Assembly: GCA_937871985.1 (NCBI GenBank)
Contig: CALMPB010000248.1
Location: forward strand, 1-58,977
Direction of reading: 5' to 3'
Length of the DNA stretch: 58,977 nucleotides
Source of the DNA: an uncultured Burkholderiaceae bacterium
GTDB lineage: Bacteria > Pseudomonadota > Gammaproteobacteria > Burkholderiales > Burkholderiaceae
The notes under the pieces were generated by a model. That model saw only the letters and a program-made list of their open reading frames with translations, had not been told where the DNA came from and did no database searches. A program made the translations under genes and the position numbers. Numbering within the stretch: position 1 is the first letter of the stretch; every line of letters starts with the position of its first letter. Below, piece after piece: positions 45,055 to 58,977 of this stretch.

Positions 45055-45966
45055 ATGAGACACGGCATTCCCAATATGGGCGCTTTGCAGGCTTTCGAGG
45101 CGACCGCGCGGCTGGGCTCGTTTTCGCGCGCGGCGGAGGAGTTGTCATTGACCCACAGCGCCGTTTTCCGTCAGGTGAACGGCCTGGAAGAGCGGCTTGG
45201 CGTGCAGCTTTTCACCCGCATCCGGCGCCGCATCGTCCTCACCGAGGCGGGAACCCAGTATGCCGCGCGGGTGCGCCATCATCTGGAGCAACTGGAAAAG
45301 GACACCCTGGGGCTGATGTCCGGCGCGGGCATGGGGCGCAGCCTGCACGTGGCGGTGCTGCCCACCCTGGCGACCACCTGGCTCGTGCCGCATTTGCCCG
45401 AATTCAAGAAAATCCACAACGATATCGCCGTCAGCCTGTCCATACGCACCCGGCCTTTCCAGTTCAACGACCATCCCTTCGATGCCGCCATTTACCATGC
45501 GCCGCAGATGTGGCCGGGGACGGTGGGCATAAAGCTGTTCGAGGAGCAGGAGCTGGTGCCTGTCTGCACCCCCGACATGGCGGCGTTCATACATAGCGAA
45601 CCCGATGCCCTGGCCCGCGTTACGCACTTGCACATGATGTCGCGGCCTGACGCCTGGCGCGAATGGTATCGCGAGCAGGACAGGCCCTACCGGCCCGAGG
45701 TGGGAGCGGGGCCCCGCTACGAGTTGTTCACCATGCTGCTGGCGGCCGCGCAGGTTGGCCTGGGCATGGCGCTGATTCCGCGTTTTCTGGTTCGCGGCCT
45801 GGCCGCCGCCGGCCAGTTGGTGACGCCGTTCCCGCGCGGCCTGTCGGTGCGCGAATCGTATTTTTTCAGTTACCCCGCGCATGCCGAGCGCAGCGAGGCG
45901 CTGCTGGCGTTCGAGGCCTGGCTGCAAAGCATCGTTCGCCAGAATCCTTTTCCGGATAAGGCGTAG
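45055..45966 (+). CDS. gcdR: LysR-family regulator, GcdR-like
   Basis: This 303-residue LysR protein of the GcvA-like group has the helix-turn-helix at about residues 8-60 (LQAFEATARLGSFSRAAEEL, THSAVFRQVNGLEERLGVQL) and an effector domain with AVLPTLATTWLVPHLPEF near residues 99-116. It diverges from gcdH, which it is expected to activate in response to glutarate or glutaryl-CoA. AGGAG lies about 6 bases before the ATG. The gene symbol rests on context. Confidence 0.85.
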   Translation: MRHGIPNMGALQAFEATARLGSFSRAAEELSLTHSAVFRQVNGLEERLGVQLFTRIRRRIVLTEAGTQYAARVRHHLEQLEKDTLGLMSGAGMGRSLHVAVLPTLATTWLVPHLPEFKKIHNDIAVSLSIRTRPFQFNDHPFDAAIYHAPQMWPGTVGIKLFEEQELVPVCTPDMAAFIHSEPDALARVTHLHMMSRPDAWREWYREQDRPYRPEVGAGPRYELFTMLLAAAQVGLGMALIPRFLVRGLAAAGQLVTPFPRGLSVRESYFFSYPAHAERSEALLAFEAWLQSIVRQNPFPDKA

Positions 45967-46056
45967 GGACGCAGGCTCCAGGCTCGTTTTTCGAGCATCG
46001 CCCTCGCAAGGCCGAAGGCGGCAAGCCGTCGGCCGTCGCGGGGCGTCAACGGGCTT

Positions 46057-46905
46057 CTAGCGGAACACGACGGTGCGTTTGCCGTTGAGCAGGATGCGGT
46101 GCTCGACATGGCTGCGCACGGCGCGCGCCAGCACCAGGGATTCGACGTCGCTGCCCACCTGGGTAAGCTCGTGGGCGCTCATGGAGTGGTTGACCCGTTC
46201 GATGTCCTGCTCGATGATCGGGCCTTCGTCCAGATCCGACGTTACGTAGTGCGCCGTGGCCCCGATGATCTTGACGCCGCGGGCGTAAGCCTGATGGTAG
46301 GGGCGCGCGCCCTTGAAGCTGGGCAGAAAGCTGTGGTGGATGTTGATGGCCCGGCCCGACAGCTCTTTGCACAGATTGGGCGACAGAATCTGCATATAAC
46401 GGGCCAGCACGGCCAGATCGACGTTTTCCTTGGTGATCAGGTCGAGGATCTGCGCCTCTTGCTGCGGCCGGGTTTCCGGCGTGACGGGCAGGTAATGGAA
46501 CGGCACGTGATACGAAGCGGCCAGCTCGGCGTAGTCGTTGTGGTTGGAGACGATGCCCGCGATTTCCACCGGCAGCTGGCCGCTATGGGTGCGGAACAGC
46601 AGGTCGTTCAGGCAGTGCCCCTGGCGGCTGACCAGGATGATCAGGCGCGCCTTGCGATGGGCGTCGTAGATGCGGGCCTGCATATCGAACTTGTCGGCCA
46701 CCGGCGCGAATTTCTGGTTCAGCTCTTCCACCGGGACAGACTGGGGCAGCTTGAAATGCACGCGCAGGAAAAAGCGCTCTTCTTCGATGTCGCCGAACTG
46801 CTGGGCGTCAACGATATTGCCGTGCAGGTTCAGCAGCCATCCGGTCACGCTGTGCACGATGCCGATGCGGTCGGGGCAGGAAAGGGTCAGAATATAGTCG
46901 TTCAT
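46057..46905 (-). CDS. purU: Formyltetrahydrofolate deformylase
   Basis: This 282-residue protein has an N-terminal ACT domain (ILTLSCPDRIGIVHSVTGWL, residues 4-23) and a formyltransferase-like hydrolase domain with GIVSNHNDYAEL near residues 118-129, INIHHSFLPSFKGARPYHQA near 215-234 and GATAHYVTSDLDEGPIIEQD near 241-260. It hydrolyses 10-formyl-THF to formate and THF. Start ATG 46905 gives the family length; an in-frame extension upstream is not conserved. It follows the LhgO-like gene by 35 bases. Confidence 0.94.
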   Translation of the reverse strand: MNDYILTLSCPDRIGIVHSVTGWLLNLHGNIVDAQQFGDIEEERFFLRVHFKLPQSVPVEELNQKFAPVADKFDMQARIYDAHRKARLIILVSRQGHCLNDLLFRTHSGQLPVEIAGIVSNHNDYAELAASYHVPFHYLPVTPETRPQQEAQILDLITKENVDLAVLARYMQILSPNLCKELSGRAINIHHSFLPSFKGARPYHQAYARGVKIIGATAHYVTSDLDEGPIIEQDIERVNHSMSAHELTQVGSDVESLVLARAVRSHVEHRILLNGKRTVVFR

Positions 46906-46940
46906 TTTTAGGGTAATGGCCGGACAAGCCGGCCGGTGCG

Positions 46941-48050
46941 TCAAGAACCAAGAGCTTGCCGCACGGCCCGCGCCATGGCGAGGCAGGCGGTCAGCCCGGG
47001 TGATTCTATTCCAAACAGGTTGATAAGGTTGTTGATGCCGTGCGTGGCGGGGCCGGCGATGACGAAGTCGGCCGGCGGCTGGCCCGCGCGGCTGATCTTC
47101 GGGCGTATGCCAGTGTAGCCCGGCTCCAGGGCGTTGTCAGGCAGATCCGGCCAGTAGCGGCGTATGGCGGTGTAGAACAGGCTGGCGCGTCCGGGATCCA
47201 GCGCATAGTCTTCGCTTTCCACCCATTCCGTATCGGGGCCGAACCTGGCCCGGCCGGCCAGATCCAGCGTCAGGTGTATGCCCAGACCGGCGTCGTCGGG
47301 CATGGGGTAGATGAGCCGCGAAAACGGCGATCGGGACGACAGCGTGAAATAACTGCCTTTGCAGAAATAGGCGTGTGGAATATGCTGCGTCGGCTGGCCG
47401 GCCAGCCTGCGGGCGACGCCGGGTGCATGCAGGCCGGTGGCGTTGACGACGCAGGCGGCGGTCAGCGCCAGCGGCTCGGCCCCGCCGAAGTTCAGCTGGA
47501 ACAAGCCGTTTTCCAGCACCCGGCCGTCCAGAAATGGGCTGTGGAACGCGAATTGCGCGCCCCGGTTCTGCGCATCGCCCTGCAGCGCCAGCATCAGGCC
47601 GTGGCTGTCGATAATGCCCGTCGAGGGCGAAACCAGCGCGGCCTCGCACGCCAGCTCGGGCTCCAGCCGGCGTGCCTGGGCGCCGCTTATCCGGTGGATG
47701 TCGTCGACGCCGTTGCGCCGGGCGTTTTCCGCCATGGCGTCCAGTTGCTGAATCTGCTCCGGCCTGCCGGCCACGATCAGCTTGCCGGTTCGCGCATGGG
47801 AGATCCCGCGTTCGCGGCAGTAGTCGTACAGCAAGTGCCGGCCTTCCGAGCAAAGCCGCGCCTTCAGGCTGCCCGGAGGGTAGTAGATGCCCGCATGGAT
47901 GACTTCGGAGTTGCGCGAACTGATGCCCGTGCCGATATTGCCGGCGGCCTCGGCCACCAGCACCTCGCGTCCCGCCAGCGCCAGCTCGCGCGCCACGGCC
48001 AGGCCCACGACGCCGGCGCCCAGCACCAGGCAGTCGATCTCAGCGGCCAT
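46941..48050 (-). CDS. L-2-hydroxyglutarate oxidase-like FAD-dependent oxidoreductase
   Basis: This 369-residue DAO-family flavoprotein has the FAD motif [20 protein letters not shown] at about residues 9-28, [20 protein letters not shown] near 45-64, the motif that marks LhgO and L2HGDH, and C-terminal [20 protein letters not shown]. The family oxidises L-2-hydroxyglutarate to 2-oxoglutarate, but related glycerol-3-phosphate or amino-acid oxidases exist. It lies 33 bases after pdxH and before purU on the minus strand, probably one unit. Confidence 0.8.
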   Translation of the reverse strand: MAAEIDCLVLGAGVVGLAVARELALAGREVLVAEAAGNIGTGISSRNSEVIHAGIYYPPGSLKARLCSEGRHLLYDYCRERGISHARTGKLIVAGRPEQIQQLDAMAENARRNGVDDIHRISGAQARRLEPELACEAALVSPSTGIIDSHGLMLALQGDAQNRGAQFAFHSPFLDGRVLENGLFQLNFGGAEPLALTAACVVNATGLHAPGVARRLAGQPTQHIPHAYFCKGSYFTLSSRSPFSRLIYPMPDDAGLGIHLTLDLAGRARFGPDTEWVESEDYALDPGRASLFYTAIRRYWPDLPDNALEPGYTGIRPKISRAGQPPADFVIAGPATHGINNLINLFGIESPGLTACLAMARAVRQALGS

Positions 48051-48083
48051 ATGGCCTCGTTTGAGCTGCGGGGCGCGGGCCGC

Positions 48084-48713
48084 TCAAGGAGCCAGGCGGG
48101 ACAATTTCCATTGCCCGCCGTCAAGCGTATAGGCCAGCCGGTCGTGCAGGCGGGAGGGCCGGCCCTGCCAGAACTCCACGTAGTCAGGCCTGAGCCGGTA
48201 GCCGCCCCAGTGCGGGGGGCGCGAGGGCGCCTGGCCGAGCGAGGCGGTGAATTCCTGGTTGCGCTTTTCCAGCTCTTCGCGCGTGATGGGCTGGCTTTGG
48301 GGCGAGGCCCAGGCGCCGATGCGTGAGCCCAGCGGCCGGCTGCCGTAGTAGGCATCGGATTCGGCCCCGGATATTTTTTCGACGACGCCCTCGATCCTTA
48401 CCTGGCGCTCCATGGGCTGCCAGAAGAACAGCAGGCTGGCGTGCGGATTGCGGGCCAGGTCTTGGCCCTTGTGCGATTCATAATTGGTGAAGAACACCAC
48501 TCCCCGCTCGTCCAGGCCCTTGAGCAGCACGATGCGCGCCGAGGGGCGGCCGTTGCCGTCGACGGTCGCCAGGGTCATGGCATTGGGTTCGGGAACGTCG
48601 GCCTGCATGGCCTCGTCGAACCACTTCGAAAACTGTTTCAGCGGCGTGGAGGCCAGCGACGATTCGAGCAGAACGTCTTTTTCGTATTTTTTGCGCAGAT
48701 CGGCAAGGGTCAT
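48084..48713 (-). CDS. pdxH: Pyridoxamine 5'-phosphate oxidase
   Basis: This 209-residue FMN oxidase has [20 protein letters not shown] at about residues 55-74, [19 protein letters not shown] (FMN site) at about 75-93, [12 protein letters not shown] near 98-109, and C-terminal [17 protein letters not shown] with the PdxH-specific EFWQG. It makes pyridoxal 5'-phosphate from pyridoxamine or pyridoxine phosphate. ATG 48713 ([10 protein letters not shown]) is the family start; the upstream extension is not conserved. Confidence 0.95.
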   Translation of the reverse strand: MTLADLRKKYEKDVLLESSLASTPLKQFSKWFDEAMQADVPEPNAMTLATVDGNGRPSARIVLLKGLDERGVVFFTNYESHKGQDLARNPHASLLFFWQPMERQVRIEGVVEKISGAESDAYYGSRPLGSRIGAWASPQSQPITREELEKRNQEFTASLGQAPSRPPHWGGYRLRPDYVEFWQGRPSRLHDRLAYTLDGGQWKLSRLAP

Positions 48714-48801
48714 GATGGTTGCTGTGAAGGAGAATAGGCGCCGGAGGCGGTGCAGTGGGAGCCGCCCGGCAAGCATTTGCCATTTTACCCGCCGGATGCG
48801 G

Positions 48802-49467
48802 TCATGGCTGGCTGCCTTGCGCGGCGTCGGGCGGTTTGTCCCGCAGCTGGGCCACCAGCGTTTGCAGCTTGCGGTCGCGTATGCCGGCCAGCTCCAGGGC
48901 CTGGGCGGTTTCGAGTATGTATTCCGAGCAGGGCCCGTAGGTGCCCCGCGCGCCTTGCACGATGGCGACCAGTTGTTCTTTGCTCAGGCCGCGCACATAG
49001 GCGTCCTTGCTGCGGTCCATGGTAAAGACAAGAGCGCGGATGGCGCCCTCGCGGGTGTGGCAGTTGAGCCATTTGGGAATATAGGCCCCGCTGGGCATTT
49101 CGCGTTTCCAAAGTTCCTGCATGGTGTCCTGCACCTGGTGCGAGGCGACGCGGTAGGCCATGCCGCGGCAGGAGCCGCCCACGTCCAGTCCGAACACCAG
49201 GCCGGGGCGCTCGGGCGTGCCGCGGTTGATGCGCGACCACAAGCATAATGAACGGTGATAGCCGTTGACCCGCGCATGGCGCTGCTCCAGGAAGTCGAAT
49301 TCGGGCCGCCATACCAGCGAGCCGTAGCCGAAGACCCAGACGTCGTGATGGGGATGCCAGTGCTTGAGGAAGGCGTTCAGCGACGCCTGGCGCTCACTGT
49401 CGGTAAGCAGGCGGAAGCTGGCTCCGCTGGTGGAAATAAGTGATTCGAGGCTGGGAGGCTGGGTCAT
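48802..49467 (-). CDS. Gamma-glutamylcyclotransferase (ChaC family)
   Basis: This protein of about 221 residues has [15 protein letters not shown] at about residues 43-57, the YGSL substrate-binding loop, and the Glu-bearing region downstream, as in ChaC enzymes that split glutathione into 5-oxoproline and Cys-Gly. ATG 49467 and ATG 49500 are both possible; neither has a good ribosome binding site. It diverges from tcdA and is followed by pdxH in the same direction. Confidence 0.85.
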   Translation of the reverse strand: MTQPPSLESLISTSGASFRLLTDSERQASLNAFLKHWHPHHDVWVFGYGSLVWRPEFDFLEQRHARVNGYHRSLCLWSRINRGTPERPGLVFGLDVGGSCRGMAYRVASHQVQDTMQELWKREMPSGAYIPKWLNCHTREGAIRALVFTMDRSKDAYVRGLSKEQLVAIVQGARGTYGPCSEYILETAQALELAGIRDRKLQTLVAQLRDKPPDAAQGSQP

Positions 49468-49548
49468 GGAGGCAAGTCTGTAGATCTGAATCGGCGGCAT
49501 GATCTAATAATAGTATTAATCGCCTGTCGAGGTGTCGTTTGCGGAACA

Positions 49549-50418
49549 ATGGAAAAGGCCGTGCCGAAAGGCGCGGCGGGAAGGATGGCTGATTTGGACA
49601 TGGATGCCGATATGGAACGCCGCTTCGGCGGCCTGGAGCGCCTGTACGGCGCGCCGGGCCTGGCACGCTTGATGCAGGCGCATGTGGCTGTGGCCGGCAT
49701 AGGCGGGGTGGGGTCGTGGTGCGTCGAGGCGCTGGCGCGCTCGGGTATTGGCGCGCTGACCCTGATCGACCTGGATCATGTGGCCGAATCCAACATCAAC
49801 CGCCAACTGCATGCCCTGACCGAGACGCTGGGCCAGTCCAAGGTCGAGGCCATGGCCGCGCGCGTGCGCGGTATCAATCCGGCCTGCCGGCTGAACCTGG
49901 TCGACGACTTCGTCACGCCCGAAAACGTGGAGCAGGTGCTGGCGTCCGACGTGACGCTGCTGGTGGACTGCACCGACCAGATCAGCGCCAAGACCGCCAT
50001 GATCCTGGCCTGCCGCGACAGAAAGCGGCCCGTGGTGGTTTGCGGCGGGGCGGGCGGCAAGACCGACAGCCTCAGTTTGCGCGCCAGCGATTTGTCGGGC
50101 GCGCTGAACGACGCCCTGCTGGCCAAGCTGCGCAATACCCTGCGCCGCAAGCACGGCTATCCCAAGGCGTCGGATCAGGGCGGCAAGGTACGCAGGCGCG
50201 TGCCCAAAATGGGCGTCCGCACGCTGTGGTTCGACCAGCCGGCCCAATTGCCCCATTTGTGGCTGGAGGAGACCGCGCAAGCCGAGGCCGCCGGCACGGC
50301 GTTGCAAGGCTTGTCGTGCGCGGGCTACGGCTCGTCGGTGACCGTGACCGCCGCCATGGGGATGGCGGCGGCCAATGAAGCCATTACCTGGCTGTTGACG
50401 GGCCGGTTCGGCTCCTGA
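49549..50418 (+). CDS. tcdA: tRNA threonylcarbamoyladenosine dehydratase (TcdA/CsdL)
   Basis: This 289-residue E1-like enzyme has VAVAGIGGVGSWCVEALARS at about residues 46-65 (ATP loop), LIDLDHVAESNINRQLHALT near 76-95 and DCTDQISAKTAMILAC near 142-157. It cyclises t6A37 in tRNA to ct6A. The conserved Cys region near residue 165 (VVVCGGAGGKTD) is present. Interestingly a Sua5 gene for the preceding t6A step lies at the other end of the window. ATG 49549 is used; ATG 49585 is a shorter option. Confidence 0.92.
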   Translation: MEKAVPKGAAGRMADLDMDADMERRFGGLERLYGAPGLARLMQAHVAVAGIGGVGSWCVEALARSGIGALTLIDLDHVAESNINRQLHALTETLGQSKVEAMAARVRGINPACRLNLVDDFVTPENVEQVLASDVTLLVDCTDQISAKTAMILACRDRKRPVVVCGGAGGKTDSLSLRASDLSGALNDALLAKLRNTLRRKHGYPKASDQGGKVRRRVPKMGVRTLWFDQPAQLPHLWLEETAQAEAAGTALQGLSCAGYGSSVTVTAAMGMAAANEAITWLLTGRFGS

Positions 50419-50549
50419 CTTTGCGGCGTTGCTGGCCGCCAGGCAATGCGGCATGACATCGCCCGCCGTGCGCCCGGCCACTCAACCTTCCTGGGCCATC
50501 CGCACCGGGGCGATGCCTTGCATTGGCGACGGTTATCTTCGCATCGTGG

Positions 50550-56297
<5,748 letters not shown>

Positions 56298-56346
56298 GAC
56301 TACACTATGAATACTGTTCTGGCCGTATTGCGGCGGCGGGCCGATT

Positions 56347-56374
56347 TTGACCGAAGCCCGAGTTACGGTAGAAT
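56347..56374 (+). promoter_or_regulatory. Sigma-70 promoter of the small basic protein gene
   Basis: TTGACC (56347-56352) and TAGAAT (56369-56374) are separated by 16 bases. Transcription should start near 56381, leaving a leader of about 75 bases before the GTG start. It points away from uvrA, whose start is 50 bases to the left. The match to consensus is among the best in the window. Confidence 0.75.
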
Positions 56375-56456
56375 GGCAGGTTAGGTAAAGTTTCAACGTT
56401 CTGACTGGCCCGGCCGTTTGGGGTTATGCCAGCCAATTAAAGTTCCGGAGATTATT

Positions 56457-56585
56457 GTGGCAGAAATCAAACGTACGCGCCGTAACACCCTCGAGCGCCG
56501 TTGCCTGGGCAAGGCTTTCAAGCGCCTTTTCATCAAGTCGCCCAAAGGCGTATTCAAGATGCTTGAAAAAGTAAAGCGCGTTTAA
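56457..56585 (+). CDS. 42-residue basic protein of unknown function
   Basis: A GTG start at 56457 with CGGAG 6 bases upstream opens 42 codons ending in TAA. The product starts MAEIKRTRRNTLERRCLGKA and ends KMLEKVKRV; it is rich in Lys and Arg, has one Cys (residue 16), and has no signal peptide or membrane segment. It has its own promoter and a strong terminator, so it is a single-gene transcript. The composition resembles small ribosomal or nucleic-acid-binding proteins, but it does not match S21, L34 or L36 as I know them. Function unknown. Confidence 0.7.
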   Translation: MAEIKRTRRNTLERRCLGKAFKRLFIKSPKGVFKMLEKVKRV

Positions 56586-56606
56586 AGGTTTGTATCTTAA
56601 GTAAAA

Positions 56607-56640
56607 AAACCATGAGTTTTCGAACTTGTGGTTTTTTTTT
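56607..56640 (+). terminator. Rho-independent terminator after the small basic protein gene
   Basis: AAACCATGAGTT (56607-56618), loop TTCG, AACTTGTGGTTT (56623-56634) form a 12-pair stem with two G-U pairs, followed by Ts to 56640. It ends 55 bases before the glycosyltransferase ATG at 56686, which argues against any earlier start for that gene. The A-run on the left arm would let it work on the minus strand too. Confidence 0.92.
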
Positions 56641-56685
56641 GGCTATCATGGCAAAAAACAGCGACAACAAGGCATATTCATAAAA

Positions 56686-57630
56686 ATGTCGAGCAGACCA
56701 CGTTCGCGACGCCATCTTTTCACCGTCCTTACCCCCACCTATAACCGAGCCGATACGCTGCCGCGGGTTTATGCCTCGTTGACCGAGCAGACCTTCCAGG
56801 ACTTCGAGTGGGTCGTGATCGACGACGGCTCCAGCGACAACACGCGGGAAGTGGTTCAGGCATGGCAGCAGCAGGCCCGCTTTCCCATACGCTACATCTG
56901 GCAGACCAACCAGCATAAAAAGGCCGCCTTCAACCGGGGAGTGGCGGAATCCAGCGGCGAGCTGGTGGTGGCGCTCGATAGCGACGACAGCCTCGACCTG
57001 AACGCGCTGGACGCCATGGCGCGCGCCTGGCACGGCATTCCCGAGCGGGATCGATCCCGCTACGTGGCCATTACGGGCTTGTGCGCCCGCCCCAACGGCA
57101 GCATCGTCGGCGATATGTTTCCGCAGGACGAGTTCGACGCCACCGCCATCGATATGTCGTTCAAGTATCGCGTCGGCGGCGAAAAGTTCGGCTGCATGAG
57201 CGTGGACGTGTTGCGCCAGTTTCCCTTTCCCGAGGACATTGCCGGCTTCGTGCCCGAAAGCCTGGTGTGGCGCGCCATTGCGCGCGCGGGATACCTGACG
57301 CGGTTCGTGAACCAGGTGTTCAGAACGTATTACGACAGCGCCGACTCCTTGTCGGCGCAGGGCCGCGCCAGCGGGGCGCAGCATGCGGCGGGGCTGTGGC
57401 TGCTGGCCCAGGACACCGTGGTCGAATGCCTGCCGTGGTTCCGCTACCAGCCTGCCGAGTTTTTCAAGGCGGCGGCGCGTTACACCCGGTTTGCCATGCA
57501 TTTGAAGCACGCCGGCACGCCGGTTCCGCTGGCGGGGCGTGGGCTGAAGGGCCTGGGCGCCCATGCGCTTGTCTGGCTGATGTGGCCCGTCGGCGCCATG
57601 CTTTACTGGCGCGACAGGCGCAGGGCCTGA
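56686..57630 (+). CDS. Family 2 glycosyltransferase
   Basis: This 314-residue GT-A protein has LTPTYNRADTLPRVYASL at about residues 14-31, WVVIDDGSSDNTREVV near 41-56 and ELVVALDSDDSLDLNALD near 88-105, with the DSDD metal and nucleotide site. The C-terminus (ALVWLMWPVGAMLYWRDRRR) may attach to the membrane. The family adds sugars to polysaccharide or lipid acceptors. It is a lone gene, not part of a sugar cluster, so the acceptor is unknown. ATG 56686 is chosen because the preceding terminator overlaps earlier starts. Confidence 0.85.
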   Translation: MSSRPRSRRHLFTVLTPTYNRADTLPRVYASLTEQTFQDFEWVVIDDGSSDNTREVVQAWQQQARFPIRYIWQTNQHKKAAFNRGVAESSGELVVALDSDDSLDLNALDAMARAWHGIPERDRSRYVAITGLCARPNGSIVGDMFPQDEFDATAIDMSFKYRVGGEKFGCMSVDVLRQFPFPEDIAGFVPESLVWRAIARAGYLTRFVNQVFRTYYDSADSLSAQGRASGAQHAAGLWLLAQDTVVECLPWFRYQPAEFFKAAARYTRFAMHLKHAGTPVPLAGRGLKGLGAHALVWLMWPVGAMLYWRDRRRA

Positions 57631-57697
57631 TCGGCGCAGAACCCGGCGAGGGCCGCCGCGACTTCACGGACAGGCATTCAAAGCGCGGGGGGCTTTG

Positions 57698-58213
57698 TCA
57701 GTGCAGTGTGCGGTGGGGCGGCTCGTCGAATAGATTCTTCAGGTCGTCGTCGCCGTCATCGTCGTTGTCTTCGTCCAGATCGTCATCGTCATCGTCATCC
57801 GGCAAGGGCGCGTCGGTGAGCTCGAACGGCAGGACGCTGCGCAAATCGTCGCTCCAGGCGATTTCCTCGCCGTCCTGATCCACCTTGATGAATCGCACGC
57901 CCTCGATGTCCGACAGTTGCACTGCCCAAAGGTATTCGCAGTCGTAGACGTCGTCGCCGGGCTCCAGCCCGCCCTTGTTGCCGACGATGCGGGCGCCGGG
58001 CCCGCCGATCTGCACGATGACCTTGTCTTCGCCGCCGTCTTCGACGTCCAGGGGAATGGCGAAAATCACCCATTCGAATCCGGTTTCGCTGGCATCGACG
58101 ACCTCGGCCAGCACGGGCTTGCCCATATAGGCGCTTAGCGCGTCGGCGGTGCGCCCCAGCAGGTCGAGTTCTTCGGCGGTGAAATTCAAGTCTGGATCGG
58201 CGGCGGATGGCAT
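57698..58213 (-). CDS. Conserved-looking hypothetical protein with acidic tail
   Basis: I do not recognise this 171-residue protein. Residues 1 to about 135 look like a folded alpha/beta domain (TADALSAYMGKPVLAEVVDA, FEWVIFAIPLD, DGEEIAWSDDLRSVLPFEL). The last part carries an almost continuous Asp/Glu run from about residue 138 to 158, encoded by GAT/GAC/GAA repeats, and ends DEPPHRTLH. The acidic tail suggests binding to basic proteins or metals. It has its own ATG at 58213 and faces away from ettA. No function can be assigned. Confidence 0.7.
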   Translation of the reverse strand: MPSAADPDLNFTAEELDLLGRTADALSAYMGKPVLAEVVDASETGFEWVIFAIPLDVEDGGEDKVIVQIGGPGARIVGNKGGLEPGDDVYDCEYLWAVQLSDIEGVRFIKVDQDGEEIAWSDDLRSVLPFELTDAPLPDDDDDDDLDEDNDDDGDDDLKNLFDEPPHRTLH

Positions 58214-58392
58214 GTCGGTGGCTCAGGCGGAGTGTGGGGCCGTTCGCGCTGCAGTGGTGCCGCGGCCGGCCGATGGCGTTGCAGCCTGATTTTAATGCAT
58301 GTCCCGCGGGGCACGCCTGGAATGAGGTTTTATTTTGCGGGCCGGCCTACAATGGGAACCTTTGCAATTCTTAATTTCGTCTATCTGGTGTC

Positions 58393-58977
58393 ATGGCTCA
58401 ATACGTTTATACGATGAATCGGGTCGGCAAGATCGTGCCGCCCAAGCGGCAGATCCTGCGCGACATTTCCCTGTCGTTTTTTCCGGGCGCGAAAATCGGG
58501 GTGTTGGGCCTGAACGGCGCCGGCAAGTCCACCCTGCTCAAGATCATGGCGGGCGTGGACAAGGAAATCGAGGGCGAAGCCGTTCCCATGCCCGGCATCA
58601 AGGTGGGCTATCTGTCGCAGGAGCCTCAGCTCAACCCGGAGCACACGGTGCGCGCCTCGGTCGAGGAAGGCCTGGGCGAACTGTTCTCGGCGCGCAAGCG
58701 GCTGGACGAGGTGTATGCGGCCTATTCCGAGCCCGATGCCGATTTCGATGCGCTGGCCACGGAACAGGCCGAACTCGAAGCCGTCATCGCGGCGGCGGCG
58801 TCCAGCGGTTCGGACGACATCGAGCATCAACTGGAGATCGCCGCCGATGCCTTGCGCCTGCCGCCCTGGGATGCCGTCGTCGGCAAGCTGTCGGGCGGCG
58901 AGAAGCGCCGGGTGGCCCTGTGCCGGCTGCTGCTTTCCAAGCCCGACATGCTGCTGCTGGACGAACCCACCAACCAC
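58393..58977 (+). CDS. ettA: Energy-dependent translational throttle protein EttA (ABC-F), N-terminal part
   Basis: The first 195 codons of an ABC-F ATPase are present; the gene runs off the window. [20 protein letters not shown] is the EttA N-terminus. Walker [17 protein letters not shown] is at about residues 39-54, signature [17 protein letters not shown] near 165-181 and Walker [12 protein letters not shown] at the edge. The arm domain follows the first ATP site. EttA binds the ribosomal E site and gates the first peptide bond according to the ADP/ATP ratio. Confidence 0.93.
   Translation, partial: MAQYVYTMNRVGKIVPPKRQILRDISLSFFPGAKIGVLGLNGAGKSTLLKIMAGVDKEIEGEAVPMPGIKVGYLSQEPQLNPEHTVRASVEEGLGELFSARKRLDEVYAAYSEPDADFDALATEQAELEAVIAAAASSGSDDIEHQLEIAADALRLPPWDAVVGKLSGGEKRRVALCRLLLSKPDMLLLDEPTNH

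Noticed and set aside
56298..56346. LexA (SOS) box upstream of uvrA
   Set aside because: CTGT is present near 56315 but there is no ACAG at the required spacing.
56457..56585. Ribosomal protein S21, L34 or L36
   Set aside because: Size and charge fit loosely, but the sequence does not match the conserved residues of those proteins as I know them.

Overview
The window is a high-GC chromosomal segment that reads as a betaproteobacterium of the order Burkholderiales, most likely family Alcaligenaceae (Bordetella/Achromobacter/Pusillimonas-like). The reasons are protein-level resemblance of the housekeeping genes, a double-length UvrA, a BoxR-controlled benzoyl-CoA epoxidation cluster, and the abundance of Liv-type ABC transporters and periplasmic binding proteins. 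The genus is an inference. No tRNA, rRNA, CRISPR array, transposase or phage gene was seen.

Layout. 1-2953: end of purC, then purE, purK and a Sua5/TsaC tRNA-modification gene. 2977-18237: a complete aerobic 'hybrid' benzoate locus. The minus-strand unit (DUF4863 protein, semialdehyde dehydrogenase, benzoate-CoA ligase, alpha/beta hydrolase, five-gene Liv-type ABC importer) diverges from boxR and the plus-strand boxC-boxB-boxA. Benzoate is imported, activated to benzoyl-CoA, epoxidised by BoxAB, ring-opened by BoxC, and the semialdehyde is oxidised; BoxR senses benzoyl-CoA. TGCA-N6-TGCA elements sit on the boxC promoter. 18430-24591: a MaoC-like gene; an AT-richer patch with LysR, GST-like and orphan binding-protein genes; a trans-sulfuration PLP enzyme with a divergent Lrp/AsnC regulator; and a GntR/FCD regulator.

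24916-43448 is a large accessory catabolic region. The first block encodes a fumarate-reductase-like flavoprotein, a stand-alone SdhB-N-like [2Fe-2S] protein, a 7Fe FdxA-type ferredoxin, a creatininase-family hydrolase and an FprA-type ferredoxin-NADP reductase. The second block encodes a three-subunit molybdenum hydroxylase, a signal-less NMT1-like protein, a full Liv-type ABC transporter, a PheA/MhpA-type FAD monooxygenase, a small DUF2783-like protein, an alpha/beta hydrolase, a VOC protein and CoxG. The genes are tightly packed and often overlap by 4-8 bases. Both blocks begin at promoters carrying TTGACAT with inverted repeats, which suggests joint control by the GntR protein. The substrate is unknown; an N-heteroaromatic or other aromatic acid is the best guess. 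This is my main candidate for an undescribed system.

43613-45966: glutaryl-CoA dehydrogenase with its divergent LysR regulator. 46057-50418: purU, an L-2-hydroxyglutarate-oxidase-like gene, pdxH and a ChaC-like gene on the minus strand, then tcdA on the plus strand. 50550-56297: a 1915-residue tandem UvrA. 56457-56585: a 42-residue basic protein gene with its own consensus-like promoter, ribosome binding site and terminator, too short for most gene callers. The window ends with a family 2 glycosyltransferase, an acidic-tailed hypothetical protein and the start of ettA.
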